A DNA stretch of 64,000 nucleotides, taken from Suillus spraguei (taxonomy: Eukaryota; Basidiomycota; Agaricomycetes; Boletales; Suillaceae). The notes beneath the pieces were generated by a model. The model saw nothing but the letters and a program-made list of their open reading frames with translations. It was not told the DNA's origin and did no database searches. Of this stretch, positions 13,447 through 25,481 are shown one piece after another (the stretch's first letter is position 1; each line of letters starts with the position of its first letter). Position numbers and translations under genes: made by a program. The stretch is taken from contig JABCPU010000071.1 in assembly GCA_016800925.1 (NCBI GenBank), forward strand, positions 1 through 64,000, given 5' to 3'.

Positions 13447-13812
13447 CTTGTAGGTGTGTCACTTTGGTGGTGTAAAGTAAGAAGGGTGGCAACGACCATG
13501 TATGTCGAGAAAGCCACCAGTATTGTCATCGCGTCTAAGCATGAATGCAAGCTTTCAGTTTGGACTGACGGGCGGCCCCCACGGTAGTGACTTGAGCTCT
13601 GCCAGTCACCTGATCTCGTTTGATTGGGCCTTTACTGACCTTATGACTTAAGCTTATCTTTCAAAGCCATCTCTGGTTACTCACTCCCTCGGCCTCGGTC
13701 GTTGACAATGAGCAATGCAAGCGTCGGCAGTAAGAGTGCCGAAAGTAGGTATCATTCTGTCCCAATCTATTTACAAACATAGTGTACATTCACTTCTTGT
13801 TGAGTGGTATGA
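13447..13812. other. intergenic region between the peptidase relic and the Crinkler-like gene
   Basis: It contains the 5' flank of peptidase relic 3 and the 3' flank of the Crinkler-like gene. I see no coding signal. Confidence 0.5.
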
Positions 13813-16093
13813 CTACTCGGCCCTCATTTGAATGATGAAATCGAGCATCTCATCATCATGAGCCGCCTTAACGGGTAGTCCATCTCTCGCATCACTTGGT
13901 CTCCTTATCTGGGTGTAATTCACATATGGTGGATATAGCACGACGTTTGTTGCCCCTGCCCAGTCGAAATCGATGATCATGAACTTTGTCCTATCGTCCT
14001 TCTTCACCAAGATGTTGGTATCACGTATATCGCCATGGACAAAGTTTTCAGCATGGAGTTTCTTCAACTGCTCCCGGATGGGCTCGAACACCGATCGGGG
14101 GAGGTGCTCGGTGTTGGGCAAGTCGGCCAATACATCGTAGCCGACAAGCTTATCCATGACCACCATGTACCAACCTCCAGGAAGCTTTTCAAATCCTCGT
14201 AATCTGGGGGCAAGTCCTGACGATGCACAACGCAAATGAACCTCTTGACAATAATGCCGGACAAACTTGATGCAGATCGCATCTTCGGCAGGTCTGTCAG
14301 TGAGGGTCCCAAAGAATACGAGTCTCTTCGACGCTCCCTCATCTTCATCAAGCTGTCCGGTATATTTGAAACATGTGTTGCTGCCGTCGTCGAGAGATGT
14401 GAAGCTTGTCTGATACGGGAACAGTATAGGGTGAGATAGCGTGTTGGTAAGTTCAGATTCAGGAGGGAGCGTTTCGTAATATCCCTTGAGCGATCTGATA
14501 GCTTTGCAGAATGCGGCCATGTGACGTGCGGCGGCGATCTGATTATAGGTATCGGTGGAATGATAATTGAATACAAGAGGGCTCGAAAGGATCTGTGCAG
14601 CAGGGCGCGAAGTCCAAACAGCACTGGCAAAGACAATGTATGGTCCTGGAAAAAAGAGTAGTTCATATGTCATATTCCAAGCCTGAGGGAATCTCGGCAC
14701 TGACCAAAAACTATGAAGAGGAAACACGGCAGAGAAAACCTTGACATCTGAGGCGCCAACGTTCTCGTTGACTCGATGTAATACGCGACAGCCTGCATAT
14801 ATGGTTCCGAAATGGAGGATCCTACCTCGTTCTTGAACTCGGCAATCACAAAAGGATGTTGATTGTTACGGACGGCGACAGACATAAGTGCATCCGTCGT
14901 GTATGCAGTTCCTGGCACCTTGCGGTAGAGTTGAAAGTCAAGGTGGAACCTTGCGAGCACATTTTTAATCGCTTGTACTCGCATCTCTTCAGTTTGATAC
15001 AGGGCTGACATGGCATTCGCCAGTTCATTGACGAGGTTGTTATCTTCTTCTGTTATCGTGTGAGTCTGGCAGTCATCGATGAATTGGCCGAAGACTGGAT
15101 GTAGTAGAGTGGCAGGAATCGTTTCCTCGAGATCGCGAGGACGACCACAGGTTATCTGTAGCTTTTTGTCATTCTGTCGTTCACGGAATGAGGAAGGATG
15201 TGAACTATTGGAGGGCGATTGTGATCTTTTTGATTTCGACTGTAATTTCTTTTTTTTTAAATGTTCGTCGAGATTTGCGAGGAAGGTATCCCGTGCCACT
15301 TTAATCGGGTCCTCTCCTTCGATGACGTAGTTAACCCGCCGAGGAGGATTCGTTGACCCAGCGAGCCGGAAAATCAGTATAGTCCAATGAGACCATACAG
15401 TCACTCACTATTATCAGAGGAAACTTGGACGATGACCCGGAGAGGCTCGAGAACTGGTATGCTCAGGAAATAATGGAATAGTGGTATGACTTGGGCCACG
15501 TCGAGCAAGTGACCCGCATCAAGGGTATCAAGGCTCTCCCGAAGTTCATCTTGGGATTCGGATATGCTGTATAAGCATATGCGGTTGTGGTCTATGTTGT
15601 TAAGTTGTGATGCTTCCTCCTGCATCCGATCTTTAAGCATTCCCATTGGTGCATCCGGGCTGATCGAAATGTCGAAGCGGTCATAGACAGTGCTACCTCG
15701 TAACCACCAATAAATTACCAGGAGTGGGGCATCTGGAGAACAAGAATCAATTGCAAGGACAAGCCTGGGTCATCGCCGCTACATACCTACAATGATATGG
15801 ATGTGCTTTTTGGGTGGTACTGCTGGGAACAGGTCTGATAGATCGTCGAATGGTGGCAATGGTTCCCCAAGCTCAGATAGGACAACACCGCGAAGATTCT
15901 CTTTAAAGGGTTGGGCCACAGGATCTCTGGGCTTGTAGAGTCGAAGATCTGAAGCAGGCACATCGATAACTTGAGCTTCCTTCAACAACGTTTTCAGGGT
16001 ATCGACAGTTTCAAAGCGTGAAATTTTGACACCGAATACTCGGTTGATGTCGGTACCTCGTACCCAACAGTTCAGCGTGAAAACGTCAGACAT
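13813..16093 (-). CDS. Crinkler-like protein: two ubiquitin-like modules, nuclease-like region, kinase-like domain
   Basis: Four exons. Exon 1 (ATG 16091-16093) encodes a Crinkler-type N-terminal module: CWVRGTDINRVFGVKIS, TVDTLKTLLKEAQ, LRLYKP, then LSELGEPLPPFDDLSDLFP and HIHIIV. Exon 2 repeats the plan as a second module (WWLRGSTVYDRFDISIS, MGMLKDRM, ICLYSIS, PLRVIVQVSS). Exon 3 is basic-linker rich and carries a PDDEXK-like core (TTDALMSVAV, FVIAEFKNEVGSS, where E-x-K is visible). Exon 4 has kinase-like motifs FVHGDIRDTNILV (HxD..N) and FMIIDFDWAG (DFD). The exon 2/3 intron is taken as 15317-15408: no AG exists nearer than 15317, a TTAAC branch site precedes it and the frame is kept. Exon 3/4 joins in frame as IVFG-PYIV. 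This REase-plus-kinase arrangement is known for Crinkler/CR effectors in fungi and oomycetes. Its target is unknown; nuclear action is usual for the family. The gene looks intact. Confidence 0.85.
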
Positions 16094-16602
16094 GGTGATT
16101 GAAAGTTGAGACCGTTTATCGAGGACGCCACAATTTATAACGATTTGGTCCCATTGTGTACATGTAAGCAACCCTGTGGTCAGAGCTTACTTTCCACCAC
16201 GAATAACCGCCGGCAGTCGCAATTATGTCCACCGCATCATCACCAGACTTTGACAGTTTTATCGACGGCAAAATATCGACGGAAAGAGTAAATAACCAAC
16301 GATAATCGACCAAATAGTCGATGATTTTCAGATCGGAGGAATATCGTCGGAATGAACCCATATTTGTCTGGTTTCGATGGCAAAAAATTGAGATTCTCTA
16401 ATTATCCACCTGTCAAAAATTTGTCTGTATGTAGCCCAATATACAGCGCGTGCTCCCTCGTATGCCTTCTTGCACCCTCTGCAGCAATCAGAGACCTCTC
16501 TAGTGAACCTATACTGCTGTACCGACTCCAAGCAACCATCTGAGCCCTTTGAAGCTTTTGAAACACATCTTTTGGGCGCCATACACGAGTTCTTCGACCC
16601 TT
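16094..16602. other. upstream region of the Crinkler-like gene
   Basis: AT-rich, with no supported gene. A TATA-like patch (reverse strand TTATAAATTG, about 16132-16141) lies about 40 nt before the Crinkler-like start and may be its core promoter. Confidence 0.35.
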
Positions 16603-16860
16603 ATGCCTCCTTGCAAGGCACGAACGAATCGGGGTGGACTGGGCCAGGATATGAATTCCATGGGGACACAGGGAGCTGGGAGGAAGTTAGCACCCAAGCG
16701 GAAGCTTGATGATCGAGCAGGGGACGCACCAGTGGCCTCGAAACGTGGTAAGAAGACAGTAGTGCCAACACAACAGACCTCTGGAGGGTTCATTAATCCA
16801 TTCGCACTGACAACGACAGAGTCATCACAACTCATCAACCAGCAGACAGCAATGGTACCT
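16603..16860 (+). CDS. orphan first-exon-like reading frame, low-complexity basic protein
   Basis: ATG at 16603 opens a frame rich in Lys, Arg, Gln, Ser and Thr (MPPCKARTNRGGLGQDMNS, KRKLDDRAGDAPVASKRGKK, a nuclear-localisation-like cluster). A GT at about 16856 could be a donor. Beyond this the frame enters the repeat array and loses protein character. It resembles the disordered first exons of many basidiomycete transposon proteins, but I recognise no domain. It could be a stub cut off by repeat growth. Confidence 0.3.
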
Positions 16861-16959
16861 CACCTTGTCCCTCTGGAGTCCATGCCGCCTCACCCACCAC
16901 AGTCCTTCAATGCTATGAGGGTGCAAGGAGTCTTTCAGGCGTGGGAACGTCCCTCCAGG

Positions 16960-18330
16960 ACTGCGATCCACGGAGGACTGCGATCCATGGAGGACTGCGA
17001 TCCATGGACGATACGGAGGACTCGGCGGCATTCTCAGACCGCCACGATGATGCTGCCATCGCTGACCCCCTACGGACGACTTGTGATATACAGACGACTG
17101 CGATACGACTACGACTACGACTACGATCTATGGAAGACACATACCAGCGGCAGTCTCAGACCGCCATGATGACTCCGCCATCGCTGATCCCATATGCAGA
17201 CCATTACCATACGACTACCATCCGCTGCGGACGATATACGGTCAACCCGACATAAGCATGACCATGGGAATGTCGTCCATAGCGGTCTATAGGGTGATGG
17301 CAGTCTGAGACTGCCACCGTGATGCAATGGATGAGGGGGGTGGAGTGCTGTGTGGATGCAAGTCAAAACATTAGTGAGTTTATAAGCATAACCATGGTAG
17401 GGTGATGGCAGTCTGAGACTGCCACCGTGCATGCCATGGAAGGGTCATGGATGAGGGGGGTGGAGTGCTGTGTGGAGGGGTCAAGTGAGGGTAGTGTCAT
17501 GATGGCAGTCTCAGACCACCACTGTGTGGATGAGGGGTTGGTGTCAGACTGCCATCGTGCGATCCCATGGATGGGGAGTGCCGTGTGGAGGGGGGGTGGG
17601 GTCAGCGATGGTAGTGTCATCATGGCAGTCTCAGACTGCCACTGGCGATGGGTCGTTCGTAGATCTCAGTTGGTATCGTAGTCGTCCATGCATCCTTAGT
17701 CATCATATCATAGTGTATATCGTCCATAGTTTGGTGGTGTCAATCTCATAGGTCATACATATATTGCAGTCTTCCATACATCCATAGTCTCATCCATATA
17801 TCGTACGTCGCCTGTAGATCGGTAGTGTCATCATGGCAGTCTGAGACTGCCACCGGTCAGCTTGCGATGGGTCGTCCGTAGATCATAGTCGCATCATAGT
17901 CATCCATAATCATGGTCGTCCGAGGTGCCATGGATGAGGGGGGGTCAGCGATGGTAGTGTCATCATGGCAGTCTGAGACTGCCACTGTATCGTAGTCCAT
18001 AGATCTGGTGGTATCGTAGTCGTCCATAATTTTATCATATTCATAGGTCATCATATATCATATCATCCATAGTGTTGTCATGGATGAGGGGGGGTCAGGA
18101 TGGTAGTGTCATCATGGCAGTCTGAGACTGCCACTGTATCATAGTCCATAGATCTAGGTGGTATCGTAGTCGTCCATAATCTTCCTATCCATATATCATA
18201 GGTCATACATATATCACAATCATCCATGCATCCATAGTCATCTGTATATCGTAGGTCGTCTGTACATATGTCGTCCATAGATTGGTAGTGTCAGCATGGC
18301 AGTCTGAGACTGCCACTGGTCAGCTGGCGA
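16960..18330. repeat. hairpin repeat array built on a 19-bp palindrome
   Basis: The palindrome TGGCAGTCTGAGACTGCCA (two 9-bp arms, 1-nt centre) occurs at 17298-17316, 17406-17424, 17623-17641 (centre base C), 17834-17852, 17966-17984, 18115-18133 and 18297-18315, with an imperfect copy at 17503-17521. Each is embedded in a longer block with AGCGATGGTAGTGTCATCA on one side and stretches of GTATCGTAGTCGTCCATA, CATGGATGAGGGGG and GGAGTGCTGTGTGGA around it. Degenerate, opposite-sense relatives occur at about 16975-17230. Spacing between hairpins is 100-210 bp and irregular. No reading frame persists. Confidence 0.9.
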
Positions 18331-18747
18331 TGGCTCGTCCATAATCATAGGCCAAGCGACGGCCAAGCAGTCAAAAAAGCGTTCATGCAGTCCATTTCTA
18401 TCAAGGTTTGCCTCCAAAACAGTCATCTTACCTTAGCAAGGTTTTACAGCATCCTTCCCATGTCCATCCAGTCTCACCAGTACATAAATTCATTGCCTTG
18501 TGGTTTGTGACGAGTACTACAGTCTTATTACACGTTCCCCGCATGTTTATCCTATCCCTTCCGTCTCCACATAGCGTATTTCATAGTATAAAAAGCATAT
18601 TCATGCCTTCGCTTCCCCCCGCTGTACACATGGCGCATAGGGATGGTCTCACTACAAAACATGTTCATCTACCATTGATTTCACTGCCAGTCTCGCCTAT
18701 GCATTCCGGCAGCACATGGTACGTGTTAAAAGGACTCGTTGCACATA
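18331..18747. other. stretch without a gene between the hairpin array and a solo LTR
   Basis: A 125-codon plus-strand frame (18408-18785) here reads into the following LTR and shows no motif. The segment around 18451-18640 resembles sequence inside the F-family LTR copies at about 27820-27960 and 50180-50330 (shared CATGTCCATCCAGTCT, TTACATGT, ATCCTATCCCTTCCGT and TAGTATAAAA blocks), so it is probably a remnant of another F element. Confidence 0.5.
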
Positions 18748-18751
18748 CCAG

Positions 18752-19620
18752 CATAAAGATACAACCTAACCTGGGCTGTAGATAAACTACCTCCTAAATT
18801 AGTATGTGAGTCTTGCGCTCCATCTGGTCTGCTTCACTTGTCAAACAAGAGCGTTCGACCCTAAAGGCGGATGCCTGTTAGTATAGTCGAATTCGAGTCA
18901 AACCTAAGTGCGATGGTAGCGTCGTAGTCAGCGGCAAGTTTTTGCGGTCAGCGATAATGCCGCTGGCACTAGCGTGGTGAGTAGCGGTGCTAGTGCGGTC
19001 GAAACAATGCCTGAAAATGTGATGTCGAGCGAGCGGTGACAAGCGATGATGCCAGCGGTAGCGGTAAGGTGCAAAGAAACAGTAAATAAATCCACAGTAC
19101 TTTCAGCAGTACAGCACTGGTGAGCGTGAAGTCAAGTCAAAACAAGGGTCAAAAGTCTAGTGGTATGCCAGTGGTAACAATCAACCAGCGATGTTCATTA
19201 ATGAGCGGTAAAGAACTTCAAAGACCAATGGTTCCAGAGCTAGACACTAATCCTGACCTATAGTATGGTGAAAATAAGGTACTGTATCGTGCGGGCTATG
19301 TGGTGCTTATATCCTATTTCATATGTACTCGGGATGCATTGGGCGAGATCAGTAGCGCTCGAGAGAAGCAACCCCCCATATGTAAACGTAGCGTGAGGCA
19401 GCTGCAGCACGAGACAACATGTAATAAGGCTTGCCATAGAATCAGTGATAAGCGGTCATGTATGAACTACGAAATGGAATGTGGCGCGGCAGTCGCTACA
19501 GTGCGATGCCGCTGGCAGTGCTAAAGGAGTAAGATGCTTTGGACGAGTGGAGATTCCTATAGACATGAGACGTGTGTCAAAAGATAGGGTTTCGAGGCCA
19601 GTGGCAATATGTTCATCACA
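18752..19620 (+). mobile_element. solo LTR, family F, degenerate
   Basis: It starts CATAAAGATACAACC and ends GTTCATCACA, matching the other F copies in the window end to end (first about 150 bp best conserved). It is flanked by CCAG (18748-18751) and CTGG (19621-19624), readable as a CCGG target duplication with one CpG transition in each copy. No internal coding region. Confidence 0.75.
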
Positions 19621-19799
19621 CTGGTACTTTTACTTCCCTTTACTTGGACTTAGCATCAGAATCGCATTCTGTTTAAACTCGCTCGCTGTTTTAACTGCCG
19701 GGAACTTGATCGATCGAAGTTACCACTAAAATGACGAAACTACTGCTGGCCCAAGTATAAGTGCAACAATAATCCTACTGAAGGTGCGAGTGATTCCTC
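19621..19799. other. decayed 5' end of Gypsy element C
   Basis: Between the F LTR and the first recognisable gag codons. The 5' LTR of element C is missing, and no protein can be supported here. Confidence 0.4.
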
Positions 19800-20514
19800 G
19801 CCCATGCTCAATCCATAGATTCTTCTGGACAGAAAGTCGGCTACGGAATGATGAAAGATTTCATAAAAAGCTTCAACAAAGCTTTCCAACTGGTGGATTC
19901 CATGGGAACCGCATTGACGAAACTCAGAGACCTTAAACAAGGGAATGGAGAACTCCAAACCTACATCGCCAATTTCGAAGCGCTTGCAGCTAAAGCCCAC
20001 GTCACTGACAATGCGATGAAGATCCAATTCTGCCAAGATGGCCTTAACCTAGGCATCTTGACCAAATTATTCGCACCAGGAGACGTCCCAGATGTATTCC
20101 TCAATGTCGTATCACAATGCATTTCCATCAATAACTCCCACCAACGTCTTCGGGCGTTACGAGCACGTTACGCTCCACAGAAGAAGAAGAACTATGGAAA
20201 CGCGCGTTATACACCCAGTCGCGATTCAAACGCAATGGTCGTAGATAAATCTCTGATGCGGAAAGATCCAAATGCATGAGAAAAGGACAGTGTTTTGGAT
20301 GTTGAAAGATAGGACACTGCATCGGTAACTGCCCTGATAAGAAGAAAAAAACTCCGCTCCATCAAGCGGAAGTCAAAGAAGTTCAAGATGAAGAAGACAA
20401 AACCGTGAGACGAATTGTAGAGGATTTTTAACCTGGAGAAACAAAGACTTGACGTATGTTTCTCCCAATGTATTACTAAGATTTGTACGTGCTGTAGGTG
20501 AAAGAAAAGAACTT
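19800..20514 (+). pseudogene. gag: gag of Gypsy element C (fragment)
   Basis: Capsid-type region: GQKVGYG, then KDFIKSFNKAFQLVDSMGTA, LTKLRDLKQGNGELQTYIAN, LAAKAHVTDNAMKIQFCQDG and LFAPGDVPDVFLNVVSQCIS, closely matching C' gag. A TGA at about 20278 precedes a zinc knuckle (C..C...GH....C, about 20285-20335), and a second stop follows at 20428-20430. The N-terminal third is missing. The sequence is cut at 20514 by insertion of element B and resumes at 25772. Confidence 0.85.
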
Positions 20515-20782
20515 TGTTACAGTTCTATTTTTACTCATTCTATTACATTCCATAACATTCCATCGTACGATTCCTTTATCTTTTTCCCATTGGTTCTTCA
20601 TTATCTGATCTCCGCTTCAATTACCTTATATATTCAGATACCATCTCGAGTTCCTATTTCTTTAACTTGACCTATGCAGACCAGGGCCTGCAATCTACTG
20701 CTTTACTTGAATAACTCGTTCTAAGGAGAACGCTAGACTTCGAACTTTTGATTACTATGTTTGTATAATGCTGAGCATAACA
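20515..20782 (+). repeat. 5' LTR of element B
   Basis: 268 bp, TG...CA. It lacks one of two near-identical ATCTCC-CTTCAAT blocks and a 3-bp AAG-type segment present in the 3' LTR. Confidence 0.93.
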
Positions 20783-21068
20783 AAAGGTCAAGTTACTCTT
20801 TATCTGCGCCATTCCCTAGAACAGGCGCCCAGAACCTGACACCATTACGAACCAGACCCCAGTACCTCCATGTTTCACCTGGAGCGAAACAGAACAAGCT
20901 TTTCTAAAAGCAGACGACTAAGGGAACTACCATACTCTTGCTAGTTGGAGAACCCATTTAGACTCCATCGCTCCCCCCAACCATCGTTGGAACTTCTTCT
21001 CCGAAGAATACGAACCTATTCCCGAACCAGAACCCAAAGAACCCGAAACATTCGACGACGCTGACGAA

Positions 21069-21940
21069 ATGTCCACCAAAGAAATCAGTACTGCTCCTGC
21101 CATTTTCAATGGCGATACTCGCACAGCTCAAGGCTGGTCCCTTCAGATGGACGCCTATATGAGCATGAACGACGGCATATACAACAACGATAAGAGGAAG
21201 GTCATCTTCTTCTTAAGTAGAATGACGAAAGGAGAAGCGGCCAAGTGGGCCGAAGGTCAGTTGAAGAAAGCTGTTGCCACCAAAAACTATGGAACCTTCA
21301 AAGAACTAGCCAAGCAATTTAAAGCTACATTCTATCCCAAGAATGTTAAACAAACCGCAATCAGAAGAATCTCCTCCCTGAAACAGACAGGAAGTGTAGC
21401 CGCGTATGCTTCCATCTTTAGAACCATACTAGCTGATACTGGCATTGAAGAAGAGAACACCATGATTATGTTCTTTAGAAATGGACTAAAGCATATATCG
21501 TCTCTGCTATCTTAGCCTTCAAAACCCTTTCCACCACTTGTGACAGATGGCTCGATAAAGCCCTTGATGTAGAAGTGTGTAAGAGCTTGTTAGCTCCGCC
21601 TTCCTTTACCAAGGCAAAAGACCCCTACGCTATGGATATAGATAGGGTGGAACTAGATGATGAAGACAAAGGTGAGAAGTGGGTTAAAAAGACTTATCTA
21701 ACTCCGCAAGAGTGGGAGCGTAGGCGCAAAGGCGGCCTCTGCTTCAAATGTGGCAAGAAGGGGCTTGCTAAAGATTGCCCTAACCATCCTACGCTTATGA
21801 CCAATACTAGAAAGGTAGTCAAGGAATCATCTGACAACAACTACAAGGAATTCCTTGAATGGAAAGCATTTCAGGCGCGCCAAATGAAGAAGAAGGCGCT
21901 CAAGAAGGAGGAAAGTAGTGATGAAGAGGATTTTTCTTAG
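21069..21940 (+). pseudogene. gag: gag of Gypsy element B
   Basis: Capsid-like N-terminal part from ATG 21069 (TAPAIFNGDTRTAQGWSLQM, FFLSRMTKGEAAKWAEGQLK, KNYGTFKELAKQFKATFYPK, AIRRISSLKQTGSVAAYAS). The frame is lost near 21495-21515 and resumes as LAFKTLSTTCDRWLDKAL. The C-terminal part has a single knuckle, CFKCGKKGLAKDC, in which the expected His is Leu, so zinc binding is doubtful. A Glu/Lys-rich tail ends at TAG (21938-21940). Confidence 0.85.
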
Positions 21941-21954
21941 GAAAGCCTTCCACG

Positions 21955-24900
21955 GTGTCAGAAACTCCCAGAATCGGACTATTAGTACAATCTATTGGTG
22001 ATGCTAATTCTATTCGCGTTCCACTTACCATTAGATGCACTAAAACCAACAAAACCACCATAGCAGCCGCACTCATTGATTGTGGCGCAGAAGGAGAGTT
22101 TATCAATGAGAAATTCATACATCGAAACTCTATTCATACTCATAAACTCAAAACTTTGATACCAGTTTGGAACATAGATGGCACATTAAACAAAGCTGGA
22201 AGAATCTCACAGTATTGTGACCTTTACTTTTTAATCAAAGAAATTCCCATGAGGAAGCGTTTCTTTGTAACCTCTTTAGGAGGAGAAGACACTATCCTAG
22301 GAATGACTTGGCTAAAGAAAGAAAACCAGATATCGATTGGACAACTCAAGAAGTTCAACTAAGGGAGCGTACCCTGAAGAAAGCAACCATAGAAGAAGTA
22401 GAAGAAGATGAGGAAGTATTCTTTGATGCATCTGAAGAATTAGAAGACCAATGGGACCCTGCTAACGAAATTCTCCCACGACTTTTAGATCCAATCGACA
22501 ATGATGACAATGATGAACTCTATACCACAATCTGTAAAACTGACAACATTTCACAGACCCTAGCCCAAGACGCTGCTAAACCCAAGAAAATGTTTGAAGA
22601 ACTTGTTCCTGAAGAGTTCCAACAGTATAAAGATGTATTTGGTGATGTAGCTAACGGCACTCTTCCCCCAGAACGAAAATACGACTACAAGATTGACCTT
22701 AAAGAATCATTTGAACCGTGGAAATGCAAAATCTATCCGCTTAACGCCAAAGAAGAACAGGCGATGAACGACTTTGTGAACGAACATCTCGCTAAAGGTA
22801 CGATTATTCCCTCTGAATCTCTGCAATCATCTCTATTCTTCTTCGTTGGCAAGAAGGACGGATCTCTCCGACCCTGCCAAGATTATCGTTATCTCAATGA
22901 ACACACAGTAAAAAACAACTACCCGTTACTGCTAATCTCAGATCTTATAGATAAACTCAAGGATGCTAAAGTATTCACTAAAATGGACATTAGGTGGGGA
23001 TACAACAATGTACGTATGAGAAAATCAGATCAATGGAAGGCAGCCTTTGCTACTTCCTGAGGACTTTTTGAATCCACCATCATGTTCTTCGGAATGTGTA
23101 ATTTGCCTGCCACCTTCCAGTCCATGATGAACGACTTGTTCAGAGACTTAATCCAAGAAGGATGGATCATTATCTACATGGACAATATACTAATCTTCTC
23201 TAGAGACATCAAGACACATCAAGAACGGACTCATAAAGTACTTCAACGATTGCGTGATAACCTCCTCCATCTTAAACCCGAAAAATGCACCTTCAACATA
23301 ACCGATATTGAATATCTCGGAATGATCATCAAACCTGGCTCTATCGCAATGGACCCTGCGCAACTCAAAGGTATATCTGAATGGAAGACTCCCACGAAAG
23401 TAAAGGAAGTCCGATCATTCCTCGGATTTGCTAACTTTTACTGACGGTTTATTGCCCATTACTCATCTATCGCATGACCCTTGATAAATCTAACCAAAAA
23501 AGATACCGAATTCTCATGGACCCCTGAATGCGAGGAATCTTTCAATAAGCTGAAGCGTATTTTCACCTCGTCACCTATTCTCCAGATACCCGATAAGAAT
23601 TCACCCTTTGCTATTGCTACTGATGCTTCCTTATACACCACAGGTGCTGTACTCCTACAGAAAGACGATAACGGAAATTGGCTCCCATGTTCTTTCCTTT
23701 CTCAATCCTTTAATCCCGCTGAACGTAACTATCAGATTTATGATCGAGAACTGCTTGCTATCGTCAGGGCCTTACAAGCCTGGCGACATTATCTCCTTGG
23801 TTTCCCTTTCCCTGTTCTCATACAAACTGACCATAAAAATCTCCAATATTTCAGAGACGTCCAAGATCTCAATAGATGCCAAGCTCAATGGCAAACCTTC
23901 CTATCCCAATTCAAACTCCTTATCCAACATGTACCAGGAAAAGAACTCATTATACCAGATCTCTTATCCCATAGAATGGATCACCTTCCAGACAACAACA
24001 TCGAAAAGGACAATACTAGTATTCAACTCCTTCCTGACTCAATGTTCATTAACACTATTGATACGTCTTTTATGGACAGATTACGTACCTCATCTGCGGT
24101 AGATCCTGTAGTACATACAGCGCTTCAAGCGCTAACAGACTCCTCTATTCCACCCCCACTCCGATCTGCTCTTTCTGATTGGAAATTGAGCAACGGAATT
24201 CTCACATACAAAGATCTTATTTATGTACCACCAGGCGACTTACACCGCGAACTCACTTCCCTTCATCATGATTTCCCTACTGCAGGACATCCTGGACATT
24301 ACAAAACCCAGGAATTGCTCTTTCGCGACTATTGGTGGCCAGGACTGGCTACTTTCATCAAGAACTTCATAGATGGCTGTTGCATCTGCCAACAGAATAA
24401 AGTAAACATGCACCCGTCTTCACCTCCACTCTTTCCTATTCCTGCTCCCATATCCAATTGACCCTTTGCCCACTGCTCAGTCGATCTTATCATGGACTTA
24501 CCCCTTTCCAATGGCTTTGACAGTATTATGGTCGTGGTCGACCATGGCCTTTCGAAGGGGGTAGTTTTCACACCTTGCCTCAAGACAATAGACGCTGAAG
24601 GTGTCGCCAATATTTTCTTTTCTAAAGTTTTTGCTAAATACGGACTTTACGATAAAATTATATCTGACCGCGGACCCCAATTCACTTCTCGATTCCAAGT
24701 TGAACTTGGAAAACTCCTCAGATACAAGAATTCCCTTTCCACTGCTTTCCATCCCCAAAGTGACGGAGAAACTGAACGAGTTAATCAAGAACTTGAAGTT
24801 TATCTTCGGATCTTTTGCGCTAATGACCAAACCAGTTGGGCTGCAATGCTTCCCCTTGCTGAATTCGTCCATAACTCTTGTCATCACTCAGCACGCGGCA

Positions 24901-25439
24901 CTTCCCCATTCTACCTCATGATGGGTTATCATCCAAAGCACCTTCCTGATTCACATCCCAAATCTGATATCCCCAATATAGAACAATGCCTCTTTATCCT
25001 AAACAAAGCACGTGACAAAGTGTTAGCCACTCACGAACTCTCTTGTAATACTATGCGTCAATGAATCACATCTAAATTCATACCATTCACTCAAGGTGAT
25101 AAGGTTTGGCTCGAAGCTAAAAACCTTCATATCAGATATCCTAATCGGAAACTCGCACCAAAATGCGAAGGACCATTCACTATCACTGATGTCCTATCAC
25201 CCATCACTTATAAACTTGCTCTGCCTGCACAATGGCGTATTCACCCTCCTGATATCATAAACGGTGAAGAAGAACACGAGATTGAAGCCATTGTTGGTCA
25301 TCGTGGCTCTTCATCTCAACAACAATTCTATGTCAAATGGAAAGGATTCCCAAGTTCCGAGAACGAATGGATGAAAGAGAACGAACTTGGTAATGCCCAT
25401 GATATTCTTACTTCTTACAAACGAGCACAACACTTATAA
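21955..25439 (+). pseudogene. pol: pol of Gypsy element B (protease, RT, RNase H, integrase, chromodomain)
   Basis: Protease with LIDCGAEGEF (about 22075) and ILGMTWL. A frameshift follows near 22340. RT has FFVGKKDGSLRPCQDYRYLN, FTKMDIRWGYNN, FGMCNLPATFQ and YMDNILIFS, where the usual YMDD has become YMDN. RNase H has FAIATDASLYTTGAVLL and YDRELLAIV. Integrase has the zinc region (HPGHYKTQE...C..C), DLIMDLP, SDRGPQFTSRF and GETERVNQELE (D, D, E). A chromodomain follows (EHEIEAIVGHRG, FYVKWKGFPSSENEW). In-frame TGA codons occur near 23058, 23443, 23476, 24460 and 25063, mostly where Arg or Trp is expected. The element is therefore dead. Confidence 0.9.
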
Positions 25440-25481
25440 ATATTATGTAATCAGGGATTACAACCATTAAAACGGGGGTAA

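Noticed and set aside
15366..15410. Loss of the splice acceptor in the Crinkler-like gene (ATTTTCCGG where ATTTTCCAGG might be expected)
   Set aside because: A later AG at 15318-15317 with a TTAAC branch site keeps the frame, so the gene need not be broken.
17298..18315. Possible CRISPR array
   Set aside because: The repeated unit is a palindrome with irregular 100-210 bp, mutually related spacers, in a eukaryotic genome and without cas genes.
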